This document shows, in pieces, positions 31,689 through 40,586 of a stretch of 41,992 nucleotides of DNA; the first letter of the stretch is position 1, and every line of letters starts with the position of its first letter. Origin of the DNA: Blastococcus sp. CT_GayMR20 (GTDB taxonomy: Bacteria > Actinomycetota > Actinomycetes > Mycobacteriales > Geodermatophilaceae); assembly GCF_004570345.1 (NCBI RefSeq), contig NZ_SPQM01000027.1:1-41992 (forward strand), in the 5' to 3' direction. The position numbers and the translations under genes are program-made. A model generated the notes under the pieces. It had not been told where the DNA came from. It searched no databases and worked only from the letters and a program-made list of their open reading frames with translations.

Positions 31689-32795
31689 ATGTCCCGTGAG
31701 GCCTCGGCGCAAGCCGCCGCCGCGGACAGCGCCTCGGCCGGAACGCCCGCTCGCTCAGCCGGATCGGCTCCGCCCGTCCGGACCACCATCACCGTTCCCG
31801 ACTCCGTCTCGATGGTCGCCCTCCTGGGGTCGGCCGACGAGCTCCTCCGCCTGGTCGAGGCCGAGGTCGACGCCGACGTCCACGTGCGCGGCAACGAGAT
31901 CGCCGTGACCGGGCAGCCGGCCGACAACGCCTTCGCCGTCCGGGTCTTCGACGAGCTCATCGCGCTGCTCGGCACCGGCCAGGGACTCCGGCCGGACTCG
32001 GTCCGCCGGGTCATCGCGATGCTGAAGAGCGGTGGCTCCGAGCGTCCCGCCGACGTCCTGAGCCTCGACATCATCAGTCGCCGCGGCCGCACGATCCGGC
32101 CCAAGACGCTGAACCAGAAGCGCTACGTCGACGCGATCGACCAGCACACGATCGTCTTCGGCATCGGCCCCGCCGGTACCGGGAAGACGTACCTGGCCAT
32201 GGCCAAGGCGGTGCAGGCGCTGCAGACCAAGCAGGTCAACCGCATCATCCTGACCCGGCCTGCCGTCGAGGCCGGCGAGCGCCTGGGCTACCTGCCCGGA
32301 ACGCTGTCGGAGAAGATCGACCCCTACCTGCGGCCGCTCTACGACGCCCTGCACGACATGGTGGACCCGGAGTCCATTCCACGTCTGATGGCGGCCGGCA
32401 CGATCGAGGTCGCGCCGCTGGCCTACATGCGCGGCCGCACGCTCAACGACGCGTTCGTGATCCTCGACGAGGCGCAGAACACGACGGCCGAGCAGATGAA
32501 GATGTTCCTCACCCGGCTCGGGTTCGGCTCGAAGATCGTGGTCACCGGCGACGTCACGCAGATCGACCTGCCCGGCGGTGCGCAGAGCGGGCTGAAGATC
32601 GTCCGAGAGATCCTGGACGGCGTCGAGGACGTGCACTTCGCCAACCTGACCAGCTCCGACGTCGTCCGCCATCGCCTGGTCGGCGACATCGTCGACGCCT
32701 ACGAGCGCTGGGACGCCACCCGGCAGCCCGCGGGGTCGCGATCGGCCACGGGTGCGCCGTCCCGGGGCGCCCGGCCGCGCCGGCAGGGGAGCTGA
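31689..32795 (+). CDS. phoH: PhoH-family ATPase
   Basis: A 368-residue PhoH-like P-loop NTPase. An N-terminal KH-like/PhoH-N region ([20 protein letters not shown] …) precedes the ATPase core: Walker [26 protein letters not shown], Walker [10 protein letters not shown] and the sensor loop [12 protein letters not shown]. Family proteins are linked to RNA metabolism; the next gene, ybeY, is its usual neighbour. ATG 31689 was preferred over a TTG at 31647 that would add 14 residues; neither has a strong ribosome-binding site. The gene ends six bases before ybeY. Confidence 0.93.
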   Translation: MSREASAQAAAADSASAGTPARSAGSAPPVRTTITVPDSVSMVALLGSADELLRLVEAEVDADVHVRGNEIAVTGQPADNAFAVRVFDELIALLGTGQGLRPDSVRRVIAMLKSGGSERPADVLSLDIISRRGRTIRPKTLNQKRYVDAIDQHTIVFGIGPAGTGKTYLAMAKAVQALQTKQVNRIILTRPAVEAGERLGYLPGTLSEKIDPYLRPLYDALHDMVDPESIPRLMAAGTIEVAPLAYMRGRTLNDAFVILDEAQNTTAEQMKMFLTRLGFGSKIVVTGDVTQIDLPGGAQSGLKIVREILDGVEDVHFANLTSSDVVRHRLVGDIVDAYERWDATRQPAGSRSATGAPSRGARPRRQGS

Positions 32796-32800
32796 ACGGC

Positions 32801-33301
32801 GTGCCCGTCGAGGTCGCCAACGAGTCCGAGATCGCCGTCGACGAGGCCGAGTTGGCCGGCGTGTGCCGGTTCGTGCTCGGCGAGATGCAGGTCAACCCGC
32901 TGGCCGAGTTGTCGGTGCTGTGCGTCGACGTCGAGTACATGAGCACGCTGCACGAGCGGTGGATGGGCGAGAAGGGCCCGACCGACGTGCTGGCCTTCCC
33001 CATGGACGAGCTCGATTCCGGCCGCCCGGACGACCCCGATCCCGGACCCGCGCTGCTCGGGGACGTCGTCCTGTGCCCGGCCGTCGCCGTCCGGCAGGCG
33101 CGGGCCGCCGGCCACTCCATGGACGACGAGCTCGTCCTTCTCGCCACGCACGGGGTGCTGCACCTCCTCGGCTACGACCACATGGAGCCCGACGAGGAGA
33201 AGGAGATGTTCGGTCTCCAGCAGAAGCTTCTCGAGGGCTGGCGCTCGGCACCGCGTGAGCCGGTGACCGGCGAACCCGCGAACCGGGAGCCCCGCGCCTG
33301 A
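32801..33301 (+). CDS. ybeY: Endoribonuclease YbeY
   Basis: A 166-residue zinc-dependent endoribonuclease used in 16S rRNA maturation and ribosome quality control. The metal motif [11 protein letters not shown] (H-x3-H-x5-H) is intact, and [16 protein letters not shown] matches the family core. GTG 32801 follows the phoH stop after five bases. The C-terminal tail beyond EGWRSA is short, Pro/Glu-rich and unconserved. Its stop overlaps the start of the CBS protein (TGATG). It is part of the phoH-ybeY-CBS module of actinobacteria. Confidence 0.95.
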   Translation: MPVEVANESEIAVDEAELAGVCRFVLGEMQVNPLAELSVLCVDVEYMSTLHERWMGEKGPTDVLAFPMDELDSGRPDDPDPGPALLGDVVLCPAVAVRQARAAGHSMDDELVLLATHGVLHLLGYDHMEPDEEKEMFGLQQKLLEGWRSAPREPVTGEPANREPRA

Positions 33302-34659
33302 TGAGCTCCGGTGAGATCACGATGCTCGTGGTCGCCATCCTCCTGGTGCCGCTGGCCGGCCTCTTCGGGGCCATGGACGCGGCGATCCAGCGGGTGTCCA
33401 AGGCGCGCGTGGAGGAGATGCGCCGGGACGGCGTGAAGCGGGCCGGCGCGCTCGAGGAGGTCGTGGAGGAGCGGGCCCGGCACGTCGCCCTGCTGCTCCT
33501 GCTGCGGATCGTCTGCGAGATGCTCGCCGCGGTCCTGGTGACCGTCCTTTTCTACGACCTGTGGGGCAACAGCTGGAAGACCGTCCTCACGGCGGCCGGC
33601 GTGATGATCGTGGTCAGCTACGTGCTCGTGGGCGTCGGTCCGCGGACCCTCGGCCGGCAGCACGCCTACGGGACGGCGCTGGCCACCGCGGGTGTCGTGC
33701 GCCTGCTCGGCCGGGTGCTCGGCCCCGTGGCCACCCTGCTGATCCTGATCGGCAACATGATCACGCCCGGGCGCGGCTTCCGGGACGGCCCGTTCTCCTC
33801 CGAGGTCGAGCTGCGCGAGCTGGTCGACCTGGCCGAGGAACGCGGCGTCGTGGAGTCCGGCGAGCGCCAGATGATCCACTCGGTCTTCGAGCTGGGCGAC
33901 ACCATCGCCCGCGAGGTCATGGTGCCGCGCACCGACGTCGTCTGGATCGAGCGCACCAAGACCGTCCGCCAGGCACTGGCGCTGGCCCTGCGCAGCGGCT
34001 TCAGCCGGCTGCCGGTGATCGGCGAGAACGTCGACGACGTCGTCGGCGTCGTCTACCTCAAGGACCTGGTGCGCCGGTCGCAGAACTCCACGGACCAGCG
34101 CGGTCCGCGGGTCGACGAACTGATGCGCCCGCCGACGTTCGTCCCGGAGTCCAAGCCGGTCGACGAGCTGCTGCGCGACATGCAGGCGCAGCGCGTGCAC
34201 ATCGCGATCGTGGTCGACGAGTACGGCGGGTTCGCGGGACTGGTCACCATCGAGGACATCCTCGAGGAGATCGTCGGCGAGATCGCCGACGAGCACGACG
34301 CGTTCCAGCGGCCCCCCGTCGAGGAGCTGGCCGACGGCTCGATGCGGGTCACCGCCCGGCTGCCGGTCGAGGACCTCGCCGAGCTGTTCGACGTCGAGCT
34401 GCCGGAGGACGACGACGTCGAGACAGTCGGCGGCCTGCTCGCCCGCGAACTGGGCCGGGTGCCGATCGAGGGCGCGTCGGCCGAGGTCGGCGGGCTGCGG
34501 CTGGTCGCCGAGAGCACCGGCGGACGACGCAACCGGATCGACACCCTGCTCGTGTGCCGCGTCGAGCAGATGCCCGAGGCCGACGCCGCCGAGGAGCCGC
34601 GCGGATCGTCGGGCAAGGGGGCCACCCGCTACGAGGAGCCGGCCCCGGTGGAAAGCTGA
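33301..34659 (+). CDS. CNNM/CorC-type membrane protein with CBS domains
   Basis: A 452-residue protein: an N-terminal DUF21 (CNNM) membrane domain with three or four TM segments (1-160), a CBS-domain pair (about 200-330; RDMQAQRVHIAIVVDEYGGF, GLVTIEDILEEIVGEIADEH), and a CorC_HlyC C-terminal domain (VPIEGASAEVGGLRLV). Members of this family are implicated in magnesium or cobalt handling and are often annotated as hemolysins; 'hemolysin' is a historic name with no evidence here. The ATG overlaps the ybeY stop, so it is co-translated. The C-terminal 35 residues are polar and unconserved. Confidence 0.93.
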   Translation: MSSGEITMLVVAILLVPLAGLFGAMDAAIQRVSKARVEEMRRDGVKRAGALEEVVEERARHVALLLLLRIVCEMLAAVLVTVLFYDLWGNSWKTVLTAAGVMIVVSYVLVGVGPRTLGRQHAYGTALATAGVVRLLGRVLGPVATLLILIGNMITPGRGFRDGPFSSEVELRELVDLAEERGVVESGERQMIHSVFELGDTIAREVMVPRTDVVWIERTKTVRQALALALRSGFSRLPVIGENVDDVVGVVYLKDLVRRSQNSTDQRGPRVDELMRPPTFVPESKPVDELLRDMQAQRVHIAIVVDEYGGFAGLVTIEDILEEIVGEIADEHDAFQRPPVEELADGSMRVTARLPVEDLAELFDVELPEDDDVETVGGLLARELGRVPIEGASAEVGGLRLVAESTGGRRNRIDTLLVCRVEQMPEADAAEEPRGSSGKGATRYEEPAPVES

Positions 34660-34665
34660 CGTCCC

Positions 34666-34998
34666 GTGTCTGAACTCCAGCCCGAGGACGCCAAGCTCAT
34701 CACCCTCGCCCGCTCGGCCCGTGGCCGCACCGGTGCGCCGGAGGGGGCGGCGGTGCGGGACACCGACGGCCGCACGTACGTCGCGGCCACGGTCTCGCTG
34801 CCGTCACTGAAACTCTCCGCTCTGCAGGCAGCGGTCGCCGCCGCCGTCTCCAGCGGGGTCGAGGGGCTGGAGGCCGCCGCGATCGTCTCGGCCGCCGACG
34901 CGGTGGAGCAGGAGGGCCTCGCTGCCGTCCACGACCTCACGCCGTCCGCCCCCGTGCACCTCGCCGGCCCCGACGGAGCCCTGCGGACCTCGGCCTGA
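34666..34998 (+). CDS. Degenerate cytidine-deaminase-like protein
   Basis: A 110-residue protein in the position of mycobacterial Rv2365c, between the CBS protein and era. It keeps the overall fold pattern (DAKLITLARSARGRTGAPEG, DGRTYVAATVSLPSLKLSAL, QAAVAAAVSSG) but the deaminase zinc ligands are missing: the HAE motif is replaced by VEGLEAAAIVS and no PCxxC is present. A catalytic deaminase is therefore unlikely. GTG 34666 follows the CBS stop by six bases with no clear Shine-Dalgarno, so it is probably translated from the same mRNA. Role unknown, perhaps non-catalytic. Confidence 0.8.
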   Translation: MSELQPEDAKLITLARSARGRTGAPEGAAVRDTDGRTYVAATVSLPSLKLSALQAAVAAAVSSGVEGLEAAAIVSAADAVEQEGLAAVHDLTPSAPVHLAGPDGALRTSA

Positions 34999-35111
34999 TC
35001 ACCATCACCGGGCCCCGCCCTCGGCCCTGAGTGCTGAGCAGCTCGCTACAGCCGCTGCATCGACGCCGTGGCGCCCGAGGCGCCCTGTCGAGGCCGCGTA
35101 CAGCGGGGGAG

Positions 35112-35702
35112 CTAGCTCCGCGACTGCCGATGGAGGGGAGTGTCGAGCGCGGCCGCGAAAGCCGCGGGGTCGCGGATCCAGCGGGTGAACGCCAGCTCGG
35201 TCACGGCGTCGTCGGCCAGGTGCCGGACGGCGACCCGCCTGCGACCCGGCAGCCATCCACCGCGTCGTGCGGGCCGGGGCCAGTCCGCCGGGACGTCGCC
35301 CACCTGCACCTCGCGGACGAACGCGAGCGGGACGATGGCTGACGTCCGGGTACGCGTCGCCGGTACGTCGGCGGACAGGCCGTGGTCGGTCACGGTGAAG
35401 CGGCCGATGTTGAACAGCAGCACGAGGAGCCCGAGGCCGAGCGCGAGGGGCGCCTCGTCGACCACGGCCGTCCAGCCGCCGCCCCATGCGAAGGCCCCTA
35501 GCCAGAGCCCGACGATGACGACGACGACGGCGATCGGCGTCGGGCGCGGCGGGTCGTACTGCCAGTACCGCAACGGTGCCGGCACGGGAGTGGCGGAGCG
35601 GCGGGGACCGTGGCCGGCCAGGAAGGCGTAGCCGCGGAGCTGCTGCTGGTGCAGGGTGCGCTCCTTGGCCGCACGCCCTGCGAGTCCCGGATGCCGCGCC
35701 AT
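35112..35702 (-). CDS. Two-TM membrane protein, hypothetical
   Basis: A 196-residue protein: a cytosolic N-terminal segment (about 1-55, basic, [12 protein letters not shown]), two TM helices ([19 protein letters not shown] and [17 protein letters not shown]) and a C-terminal domain of about 90 residues ([20 protein letters not shown] …) with the beta-rich look of a PH-like fold. The fold guess is low-confidence. ATG 35702 is chosen since the open frame upstream runs through the era gene region. Convergent with the deaminase-like gene and divergent from era; ends in UAG. I do not recognise the family. Confidence 0.72.
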   Translation of the reverse strand: MARHPGLAGRAAKERTLHQQQLRGYAFLAGHGPRRSATPVPAPLRYWQYDPPRPTPIAVVVVIVGLWLGAFAWGGGWTAVVDEAPLALGLGLLVLLFNIGRFTVTDHGLSADVPATRTRTSAIVPLAFVREVQVGDVPADWPRPARRGGWLPGRRRVAVRHLADDAVTELAFTRWIRDPAAFAAALDTPLHRQSRS

Positions 35703-35771
35703 GTCCCGATCATCCCAGCCGCTTCGCGAGTGGTGGCGGGCGACGTCGGCACCCGGTGGGAGACTGGCGGC

Positions 35772-36692
35772 GTGAGCCTCCCCGAGCAGTCGCCGCACCG
35801 CAGCGGCTTCGTCGCGCTGGTGGGCCGCCCCAACGCCGGCAAGACGACGCTGACCAACGCCCTGGTCGGCGAGAAGGTCGGCATCGTCAGCAACCGCCCC
35901 CAGACCACGCGGCACGCGATCCGTGGGGTGGTGCACAAGCCGTCGGGCCAGATCGTCCTCGTCGACACCCCCGGCCTGCACAAGCCGAAGAGCCTGCTGG
36001 GCAAGCGGCTCAACGACGTCGTCCGGGACACGCTCTCCGACGTCGACGTGATCGTGTTCTGCATCCCGGCCGACCAGCCGGTCGGCACGGGCGACGCGTT
36101 CATCGCCCGGCAGTTGCGGGAGGTGAAGGCGCCGATCGTCGTCGTCGTCACCAAGACCGACGCCGCCTCGAAGAAGCAGGTCTTCGAGCAGCTGGTCGCC
36201 GTGAGCAAGCTGATCGAGGGAGCCGCCGAGGTGGTGCCGGTGAGCGCGGTCAGCGGCGACCAGGTCGAGCTGCTCGAGGACCTGCTGATCAAGCTCCTGC
36301 CCGAGGGCCCGCCGCTGTACCCGGAGGAGCAGACCACCGACGAGGACACCGAGCGCCAGATCGCGGAGCTGATCCGCGAGGCGGCGCTGGAGAAGGTGCG
36401 CCAGGAGGTTCCGCACTCCCTCGCGGTCACCATCGAGGAGATGATCCGCCGCCCGGACTCCAAGCGCGGCGGGGGCGAGCTCGTCGAGGTGCACGCGCTG
36501 CTGCACGTCGAGCGGCAGAGCCAGAAGCCGATGCTGCTGGGCAAGGGCGGGCAGATCATCAAGGCCATCGGCAGCGAGGCGCGGGTCGGCATGGAGACGC
36601 TGCTCGGTGCACGCGTGCACCTGGAGCTGCACGTCACGGTGCTCGGCGAGTGGCAGGACGACCCGAAGAAGCTCAACCGGCTGGGCTACTGA
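35772..36692 (+). CDS. era: GTPase Era
   Basis: A 306-residue GTPase required for 30S ribosome assembly. G motifs: GRPNAGKT (G1), QTTRHAIRG (G2), DTPG (G3, in [10 protein letters not shown]) and TKTD (G4). The C-terminal KH domain contains [18 protein letters not shown] 35772 has no Shine-Dalgarno; GAGACT six bases upstream suggests a leaderless start. The stop overlaps the start of recO by 1 base (TGATG), so the two are co-translated; phoH, ybeY, era and recO lie in one functional RNA/ribosome/DNA-repair neighbourhood. Confidence 0.97.
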   Translation: MSLPEQSPHRSGFVALVGRPNAGKTTLTNALVGEKVGIVSNRPQTTRHAIRGVVHKPSGQIVLVDTPGLHKPKSLLGKRLNDVVRDTLSDVDVIVFCIPADQPVGTGDAFIARQLREVKAPIVVVVTKTDAASKKQVFEQLVAVSKLIEGAAEVVPVSAVSGDQVELLEDLLIKLLPEGPPLYPEEQTTDEDTERQIAELIREAALEKVRQEVPHSLAVTIEEMIRRPDSKRGGGELVEVHALLHVERQSQKPMLLGKGGQIIKAIGSEARVGMETLLGARVHLELHVTVLGEWQDDPKKLNRLGY

Positions 36693-37438
36693 TGAGCCTC
36701 ACGCCCAAGTCGCTGTACCGGGACGAGGGCATCGTCCTGCGCACCCAGAAGCTGGGCGAGGCCGACCGCATCATCACCGTGCTCACCCGGCGGCACGGCA
36801 AGGTGCGCGCGGTCGCCAAGGGCGTGCGCCGGACGAAGAGCAAGTTCGGCTCGCGGCTCGAACCGTTCAGCCACGTCGACCTGCAGCTCTACACCGGCCG
36901 CAACCTCGACATCGTCAACCAGGCGGAGTCGATCCGGTCCTACGGCAACGACGTCGTCGACGACTACCCGGCCTACACCGCCGGCACCGCGGTCCTCGAG
37001 ACCGCCGACCGGCTGACGTCGGAGGAGAAGGAGCCGTCGCTGCGGCTGTTCCTCCTGGTCGTCGGCGCGCTCCGGTCCCTGGCCGACCGCACCCATCCGG
37101 CGGGGCTCGTGCTCGACGCCTTCCTGTTGCGGGCCATGTCGGTGGCCGGCTGGGAGCCGGCGCTGTCGGACTGCGCACGCTGCGCCGAGCCCGGGCCGCA
37201 CCGGCACTTCTCGGTGCCGGCCGGTGGCAGCGTCTGCCCCGCCTGCCGCCCCACCGGGTCGGCGATGCCGAACCCGGTCACCATCGAGTTGCTCGACGCC
37301 CTGCTGACCGGTGAGTGGGACCTCGCCGAGGCGAGCCAGGGCACCAACCGCCGGGAGGCGAGCGGGCTGGTGGCGGCGCTGCTGCAGTGGCACCTGGAGC
37401 GCGGACTGCGATCGCTGGCCCTGGTGGACCGCTCGTGA
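36692..37438 (+). CDS. recO: DNA repair protein RecO
   Basis: A 248-residue RecO. The N-terminal OB-fold ([40 protein letters not shown]) is followed by a helical domain with a C4 zinc site, CARC … CPAC, about 17 residues apart. RecO loads RecA onto SSB-coated single-stranded DNA in RecF-pathway repair. It starts at ATG 36692, overlapping the era stop. Gene order era-recO-uppS is conserved in actinobacteria. Confidence 0.95.
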   Translation: MSLTPKSLYRDEGIVLRTQKLGEADRIITVLTRRHGKVRAVAKGVRRTKSKFGSRLEPFSHVDLQLYTGRNLDIVNQAESIRSYGNDVVDDYPAYTAGTAVLETADRLTSEEKEPSLRLFLLVVGALRSLADRTHPAGLVLDAFLLRAMSVAGWEPALSDCARCAEPGPHRHFSVPAGGSVCPACRPTGSAMPNPVTIELLDALLTGEWDLAEASQGTNRREASGLVAALLQWHLERGLRSLALVDRS

Positions 37439-37455
37439 TCCCGTCGCTGGTTCAC

Positions 37456-37475
37456 GCCGGGATGCGCATCCCGGC
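37456..37475. repeat. 20-base perfect palindrome between recO and uppS
   Basis: GCCGGGATGCGCATCCCGGC, in the 103-base gap. It could fold with a TGCGCA-centred loop as an attenuator/terminator for recO, or be a protein site for uppS. No other gene in the gap. Confidence 0.5.
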
Positions 37476-37541
37476 GGTCATCGGGGCCGCTGATACCGCC
37501 GCCGTGCGCATCTCGGCGCGGATCCGCCCCGGGAGCCGTTC

Positions 37542-38306
37542 GTGAGGCGGGAGGTCAAGGCGCCGAACCCCCACCCGTCCGGCGCCCGCCCGCCGCGGAT
37601 CCCCGCCGACAAGGTGCCGAAGCACGTCGCGATCGTCATGGACGGCAACGGCCGCTGGGCGAAGTCGCGCGGCCTGCCCCGCACCGCCGGGCACGAGGCG
37701 GGGGAGTCCTCGCTGTTCGACTGCGTCGAGGGAGCCATCGAGCTCGGCATCGGGGCGATCAGCGCCTACGCGTTCTCCACGGAGAACTGGCGGCGCAGCC
37801 CCGACGAGGTCCGCTTCCTGATGGGCTTCAACCGCGACGTCATCCGCCGGCGGCGCGACGAGATGCACGAGCTGGGGGTGCGGGTGCGGTGGGCGGGTCG
37901 TCGTCCCCGGCTGTGGCGGTCGGTGATCAAGGAGCTCGAGATCGCCGAGGAGCTGACCCGCGACAACGACGTCCTCACGCTGACCATGTGCGTGAACTAC
38001 GGCGGCCGGGCCGAGATCGCCGACGCCGCCGCGGCCATCGGCCGCGAGGTGGCGGCCGGCCGGCTGAATCCCGACAAGATCGACGAGTCCACCGTCGCGC
38101 GGTTCCTCGACGAGCCGGACATGGCCGACGTCGACCTGTTCGTGCGGAGTTCTGGGGAGCACCGCACCAGCAACTTCCTGCTGTGGCAGTCGGCCTACGC
38201 CGAGTTCGTCTTCCTCGACACGCTCTGGCCCGACTTCGACCGCCGGCACCTGTGGGCGGCGTGCGAGGAGTACGCATCGCGGCAGCGGCGCTTCGGCAGC
38301 GCCTGA
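37542..38306 (+). CDS. uppS: Isoprenyl transferase (undecaprenyl/decaprenyl diphosphate synthase)
   Basis: A 254-residue cis-prenyltransferase making the polyprenyl-phosphate carrier for cell-wall synthesis. The active-site Asp34 lies in [20 protein letters not shown]; other motifs are [27 protein letters not shown] and [20 protein letters not shown] (usually RTSGE(H/Q)R). GTG 37542 with no good Shine-Dalgarno; the domain starts about residue 27, so a start 10-20 residues downstream is possible. Chain length (C50 or C55) cannot be told from sequence. It follows recO as in mycobacteria (Rv2361c). Confidence 0.94.
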   Translation: MRREVKAPNPHPSGARPPRIPADKVPKHVAIVMDGNGRWAKSRGLPRTAGHEAGESSLFDCVEGAIELGIGAISAYAFSTENWRRSPDEVRFLMGFNRDVIRRRRDEMHELGVRVRWAGRRPRLWRSVIKELEIAEELTRDNDVLTLTMCVNYGGRAEIADAAAAIGREVAAGRLNPDKIDESTVARFLDEPDMADVDLFVRSSGEHRTSNFLLWQSAYAEFVFLDTLWPDFDRRHLWAACEEYASRQRRFGSA

Positions 38307-38411
38307 ACGGGCCGCGCCGTATCCGGTAGGCAGAAGGCCTCCTCCTCACTACGTTGCCGTCAGCCCGGGCCGGCACGGCCCGACGATGCCCTCCGAGGAA
38401 GTCCGAGAGTC

Positions 38412-39206
38412 ATGAGCCAGCCCCCCGGTCCGTACGGTCCCTACGGCCAGCCCGCCGAGCCCCACCGCCCGAGCAACCCGTACCCGCCGCAGAGCCAGCC
38501 CGGTCCGTACGGCCGGCCCGCTCCGTACGGCCCGCCGCCCGCCTACGGACCGCCTCCGCAGGGGCCCGGCGGCTACCCGCCCGGCGGCTACGGCCGGCCG
38601 CCTCAGCCGCCGGAGAAGAAGAAGGGCCTGCTGCCCTGGATCATCGTCGGGGTCGCGGTGCTCGTCTCCGGGGTCGGTGTGGCGCTCGTGTTCCTGCTGA
38701 CCGGCAAGGACGACGAGCGCCCGGCCGACAACCAGGCCGCCACCTCGACGTCCTCCAGCTCGTCGTCACCGGCCACCTCGGAATCGGCGGACAACAGCCA
38801 CGACTCCGCCCACGGCGATCTGCCCGGTGGCGCCCAGGTCGTCGTGCCCGAGGACGACGGCGGCGGCCAGTTCGAGGGTTCCGGTGACGTCGCCCTCGCC
38901 TGGGTCCAGGCGCTGGCCGACGGCAACTTCCAGGACGCCTACGACATGTCCTGCGCCGAGGTGCAGGATGCGGCCGCGGCTGCGTCGGTCGGTGGCACCG
39001 AGGACCCCGCCTGGGAGCTGGCCACCTACTTCTACGAGGACACCCTGGGCGGCGTCGGCTTCACCGAGGGGACGTTCGACAGCGTCACCTACCAGGAGGC
39101 CTCGAACCAGGACATGGCCTCGTTCACGCTGCATCTGGACGACGGCAACACCTTCACGCTGCTGGTCTACGTCGGTCCGGACCTGACGGTCTGCGACTTC
39201 TTCTGA
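38412..39206 (+). CDS. Pro-rich single-pass membrane protein
   Basis: A 264-residue protein: an N-terminal Pro/Gly/Tyr-rich disordered region (1-72), a short basic patch (EKKKG), one TM helix (LLPWIIVGVAVLVSGVGVAL) and an exported domain: a Ser/Thr/Asp linker, then a folded part (FEGSGDVALAWVQALADGNF … DGNTFTLLVYVG, two Cys). The layout (Pro-rich cytosolic tail, TM, extracytoplasmic DUF4878-like nuclear-transport-factor-type fold) is common in actinobacteria; the fold call is inference. ATG 38412 with weak GGAAG upstream. Function unknown. Confidence 0.82.
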   Translation: MSQPPGPYGPYGQPAEPHRPSNPYPPQSQPGPYGRPAPYGPPPAYGPPPQGPGGYPPGGYGRPPQPPEKKKGLLPWIIVGVAVLVSGVGVALVFLLTGKDDERPADNQAATSTSSSSSSPATSESADNSHDSAHGDLPGGAQVVVPEDDGGGQFEGSGDVALAWVQALADGNFQDAYDMSCAEVQDAAAAASVGGTEDPAWELATYFYEDTLGGVGFTEGTFDSVTYQEASNQDMASFTLHLDDGNTFTLLVYVGPDLTVCDFF

Positions 39207-39216
39207 GCCGACCCGG

Positions 39217-39253
39217 TCAGGCGGACGTGCGCTCCGGCGGCACGTCCGCCTGA
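39217..39253. terminator. 14-bp hairpin overlapping the zur 3' end
   Basis: TCAGGCGGACGTGC (39217-39230), loop GCTCCGGCG, GCACGTCCGCCTGA (39240-39253): a perfect 14-bp stem. It begins ten bases after the Pro-rich gene's stop and its first three bases are the zur stop codon, so it is shared by both convergent genes; in zur it lies within coding sequence. Confidence 0.75.
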
Positions 39254-39648
39254 TCCGTCGAATGGACCGTGCCGCGGCAGCCGGCACAGGTGCCGAAGAT
39301 CTCCAGGGTGTGACTGACGTCGGCGAAGCCGTGCTCGTCGGCCACCCGGTCGGCCCACCGCTCCACCGCCGGGCCGGCCACCTCGACGGTGAGCCCGCAC
39401 TCGCGGCAGACGAGGTGGTGGTGGTGCGCCGGGCTGCACCGCCGGTACAGCGCCTCGCCGGTGTCGGTGCGGATCGAGTCGAGCTCGCCGTCGTCGGCCA
39501 GCGACTGGACCGCCCGGTAGACCGTGGACAGCCCGATCGGATCGCCGGAGTCGCGCAGCCGGGCGTGCACGTCCTGCGCGCTCTGGAAACCGTCCAGGTC
39601 CTGGAACACAGCACGGACGGCGGCGCGCTGGCGGGTGATGCGGACCAT
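39217..39648 (-). CDS. zur: Fur-family metalloregulator (probable Zur)
   Basis: A 143-residue (or 151 from ATG 39672) Fur-type repressor: a winged-helix N-terminal domain (RITRQRAAVRAVFQDLDGFQ … STVYRAVQSLADDGELDSIR) and a dimerisation/metal domain with the HHHHLVCRECG and GTCAGC clusters (structural zinc). Position three genes before glyS matches mycobacterial furB/zur (Rv2359), so zinc sensing is inferred. ATG 39648 (MVRITRQR) fits other Fur N termini and has GACCAT six bases upstream; ATG 39672 adds eight residues. The partner smtB seen in mycobacteria is absent here. Confidence 0.88.
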   Translation of the reverse strand: MVRITRQRAAVRAVFQDLDGFQSAQDVHARLRDSGDPIGLSTVYRAVQSLADDGELDSIRTDTGEALYRRCSPAHHHHLVCRECGLTVEVAGPAVERWADRVADEHGFADVSHTLEIFGTCAGCRGTVHSTDQADVPPERTSA

Positions 39649-39714
39649 GCCTCCATGGTCCCAGGTCGGCATGGCAACGTCTGCGGACGTCGTCGGTCGC
39701 GCCGGGAGGTCCCA

Positions 39715-40020
39715 GTGTTCGCAGTGACGCGCCTACGGGCGCAGGGGGAGGACGGCGAGGCGCTCGCCGCGGCCGTGGCGCCGCTGCTGGCCGCCCTCGC
39801 CGCCCGACCCGGATTCCGGGACGGCGAGCTCGGTCGCTCCGCCGACGACCCCGGACTGTGGGCCTTGATCACCCGCTGGGACGGCGTCGGCTCCTACCGC
39901 CGCGCCCTCTCCGCGGCCGAGGTGAAGATCACCGGCGCCCCCGTCTGGGTGCACGCCGTCGACGAGCCGAGCGTCTACCTGCCGCAGGAGGACGTCGCTT
40001 TCGGCGCTCGCGACGCGTAG
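39715..40020 (+). CDS. Antibiotic-biosynthesis-monooxygenase-like (ABM) small protein
   Basis: A 101-residue protein of the dimeric alpha-beta barrel type: VTRLRAQGEDGEALAAAVAP, ARPGFRDGELGRSADDPGLW and ALITRWDGVGSYRRALSAAE. The pattern matches ABM-like stress-response barrel proteins (family from memory). GTG 39715 with GGGAGG five bases upstream. It is divergent from zur, so their promoter regions share about 66 bases, and it ends in UAG. A catalytic role is not evident; heme or quinone binding is typical of the fold. Confidence 0.75.
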   Translation: MFAVTRLRAQGEDGEALAAAVAPLLAALAARPGFRDGELGRSADDPGLWALITRWDGVGSYRRALSAAEVKITGAPVWVHAVDEPSVYLPQEDVAFGARDA

Positions 40021-40080
40021 GTCGGGCTCGGGCGGGCACCCCTGCACCGCTGTCCGAAGTCGCTGCCCGGAGGAGAACAG

Positions 40081-40527
40081 ATGAGCGATCGTCCGCAGGA
40101 CGACCCGCGCCTGCACGACGACCGGACACGTGACATCACGCTTCCGCCACTGCCGGACCGGCCGCCGCCGGCGCTGCCGAGGGAGTGGGCGGACCTGGCG
40201 CCGCGTCCCGACGTGCCGGCGCCGTCCGACGCCGCCCCGCCGACGGCCGGGGCGACCGCTGCGGACGCACCGACGCTGCGGGCCGTTCCCGGGGAGGACC
40301 CGCGGCTGCCCGACCAGCCCACGGACAAGGTGGGCTCGCCCCGCCTGCGTGTCCGGCCGCCCGAGCGGACGCTGGCGTTCAGCGCCCCGGAGATGGGCCG
40401 GCGGCCGGTCGACCCGGTGCACGTCGGCCGGGCACCGCGCCGGTGGCCCTGGTTCGTCCTCACCATCGTGCCGATCCTGATCATCGCCGGAGCCGGCATC
40501 GCCCTCGTCCTGCTGCTGCGCAGCTGA
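40081..40527 (+). CDS. C-terminally anchored Pro-rich membrane protein
   Basis: A 148-residue protein with a long Pro/Asp/Ala-rich, apparently disordered N-terminal region (1-115) and a single C-terminal TM helix (PWFVLTIVPILIIAGAGIAL then VLLLRS). The topology is tail-anchored with the disordered part in the cytoplasm. ATG 40081 follows GGAGGAG with good spacing. It follows the ABM gene by 60 bases. I do not recognise a family; function unknown. Confidence 0.75.
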   Translation: MSDRPQDDPRLHDDRTRDITLPPLPDRPPPALPREWADLAPRPDVPAPSDAAPPTAGATAADAPTLRAVPGEDPRLPDQPTDKVGSPRLRVRPPERTLAFSAPEMGRRPVDPVHVGRAPRRWPWFVLTIVPILIIAGAGIALVLLLRS

Positions 40528-40586
40528 GCCGTCGCCCGTCCGCGTGCCCCGGCCGGATCGCACGGCGACAGCCATACGCTGCCGCC

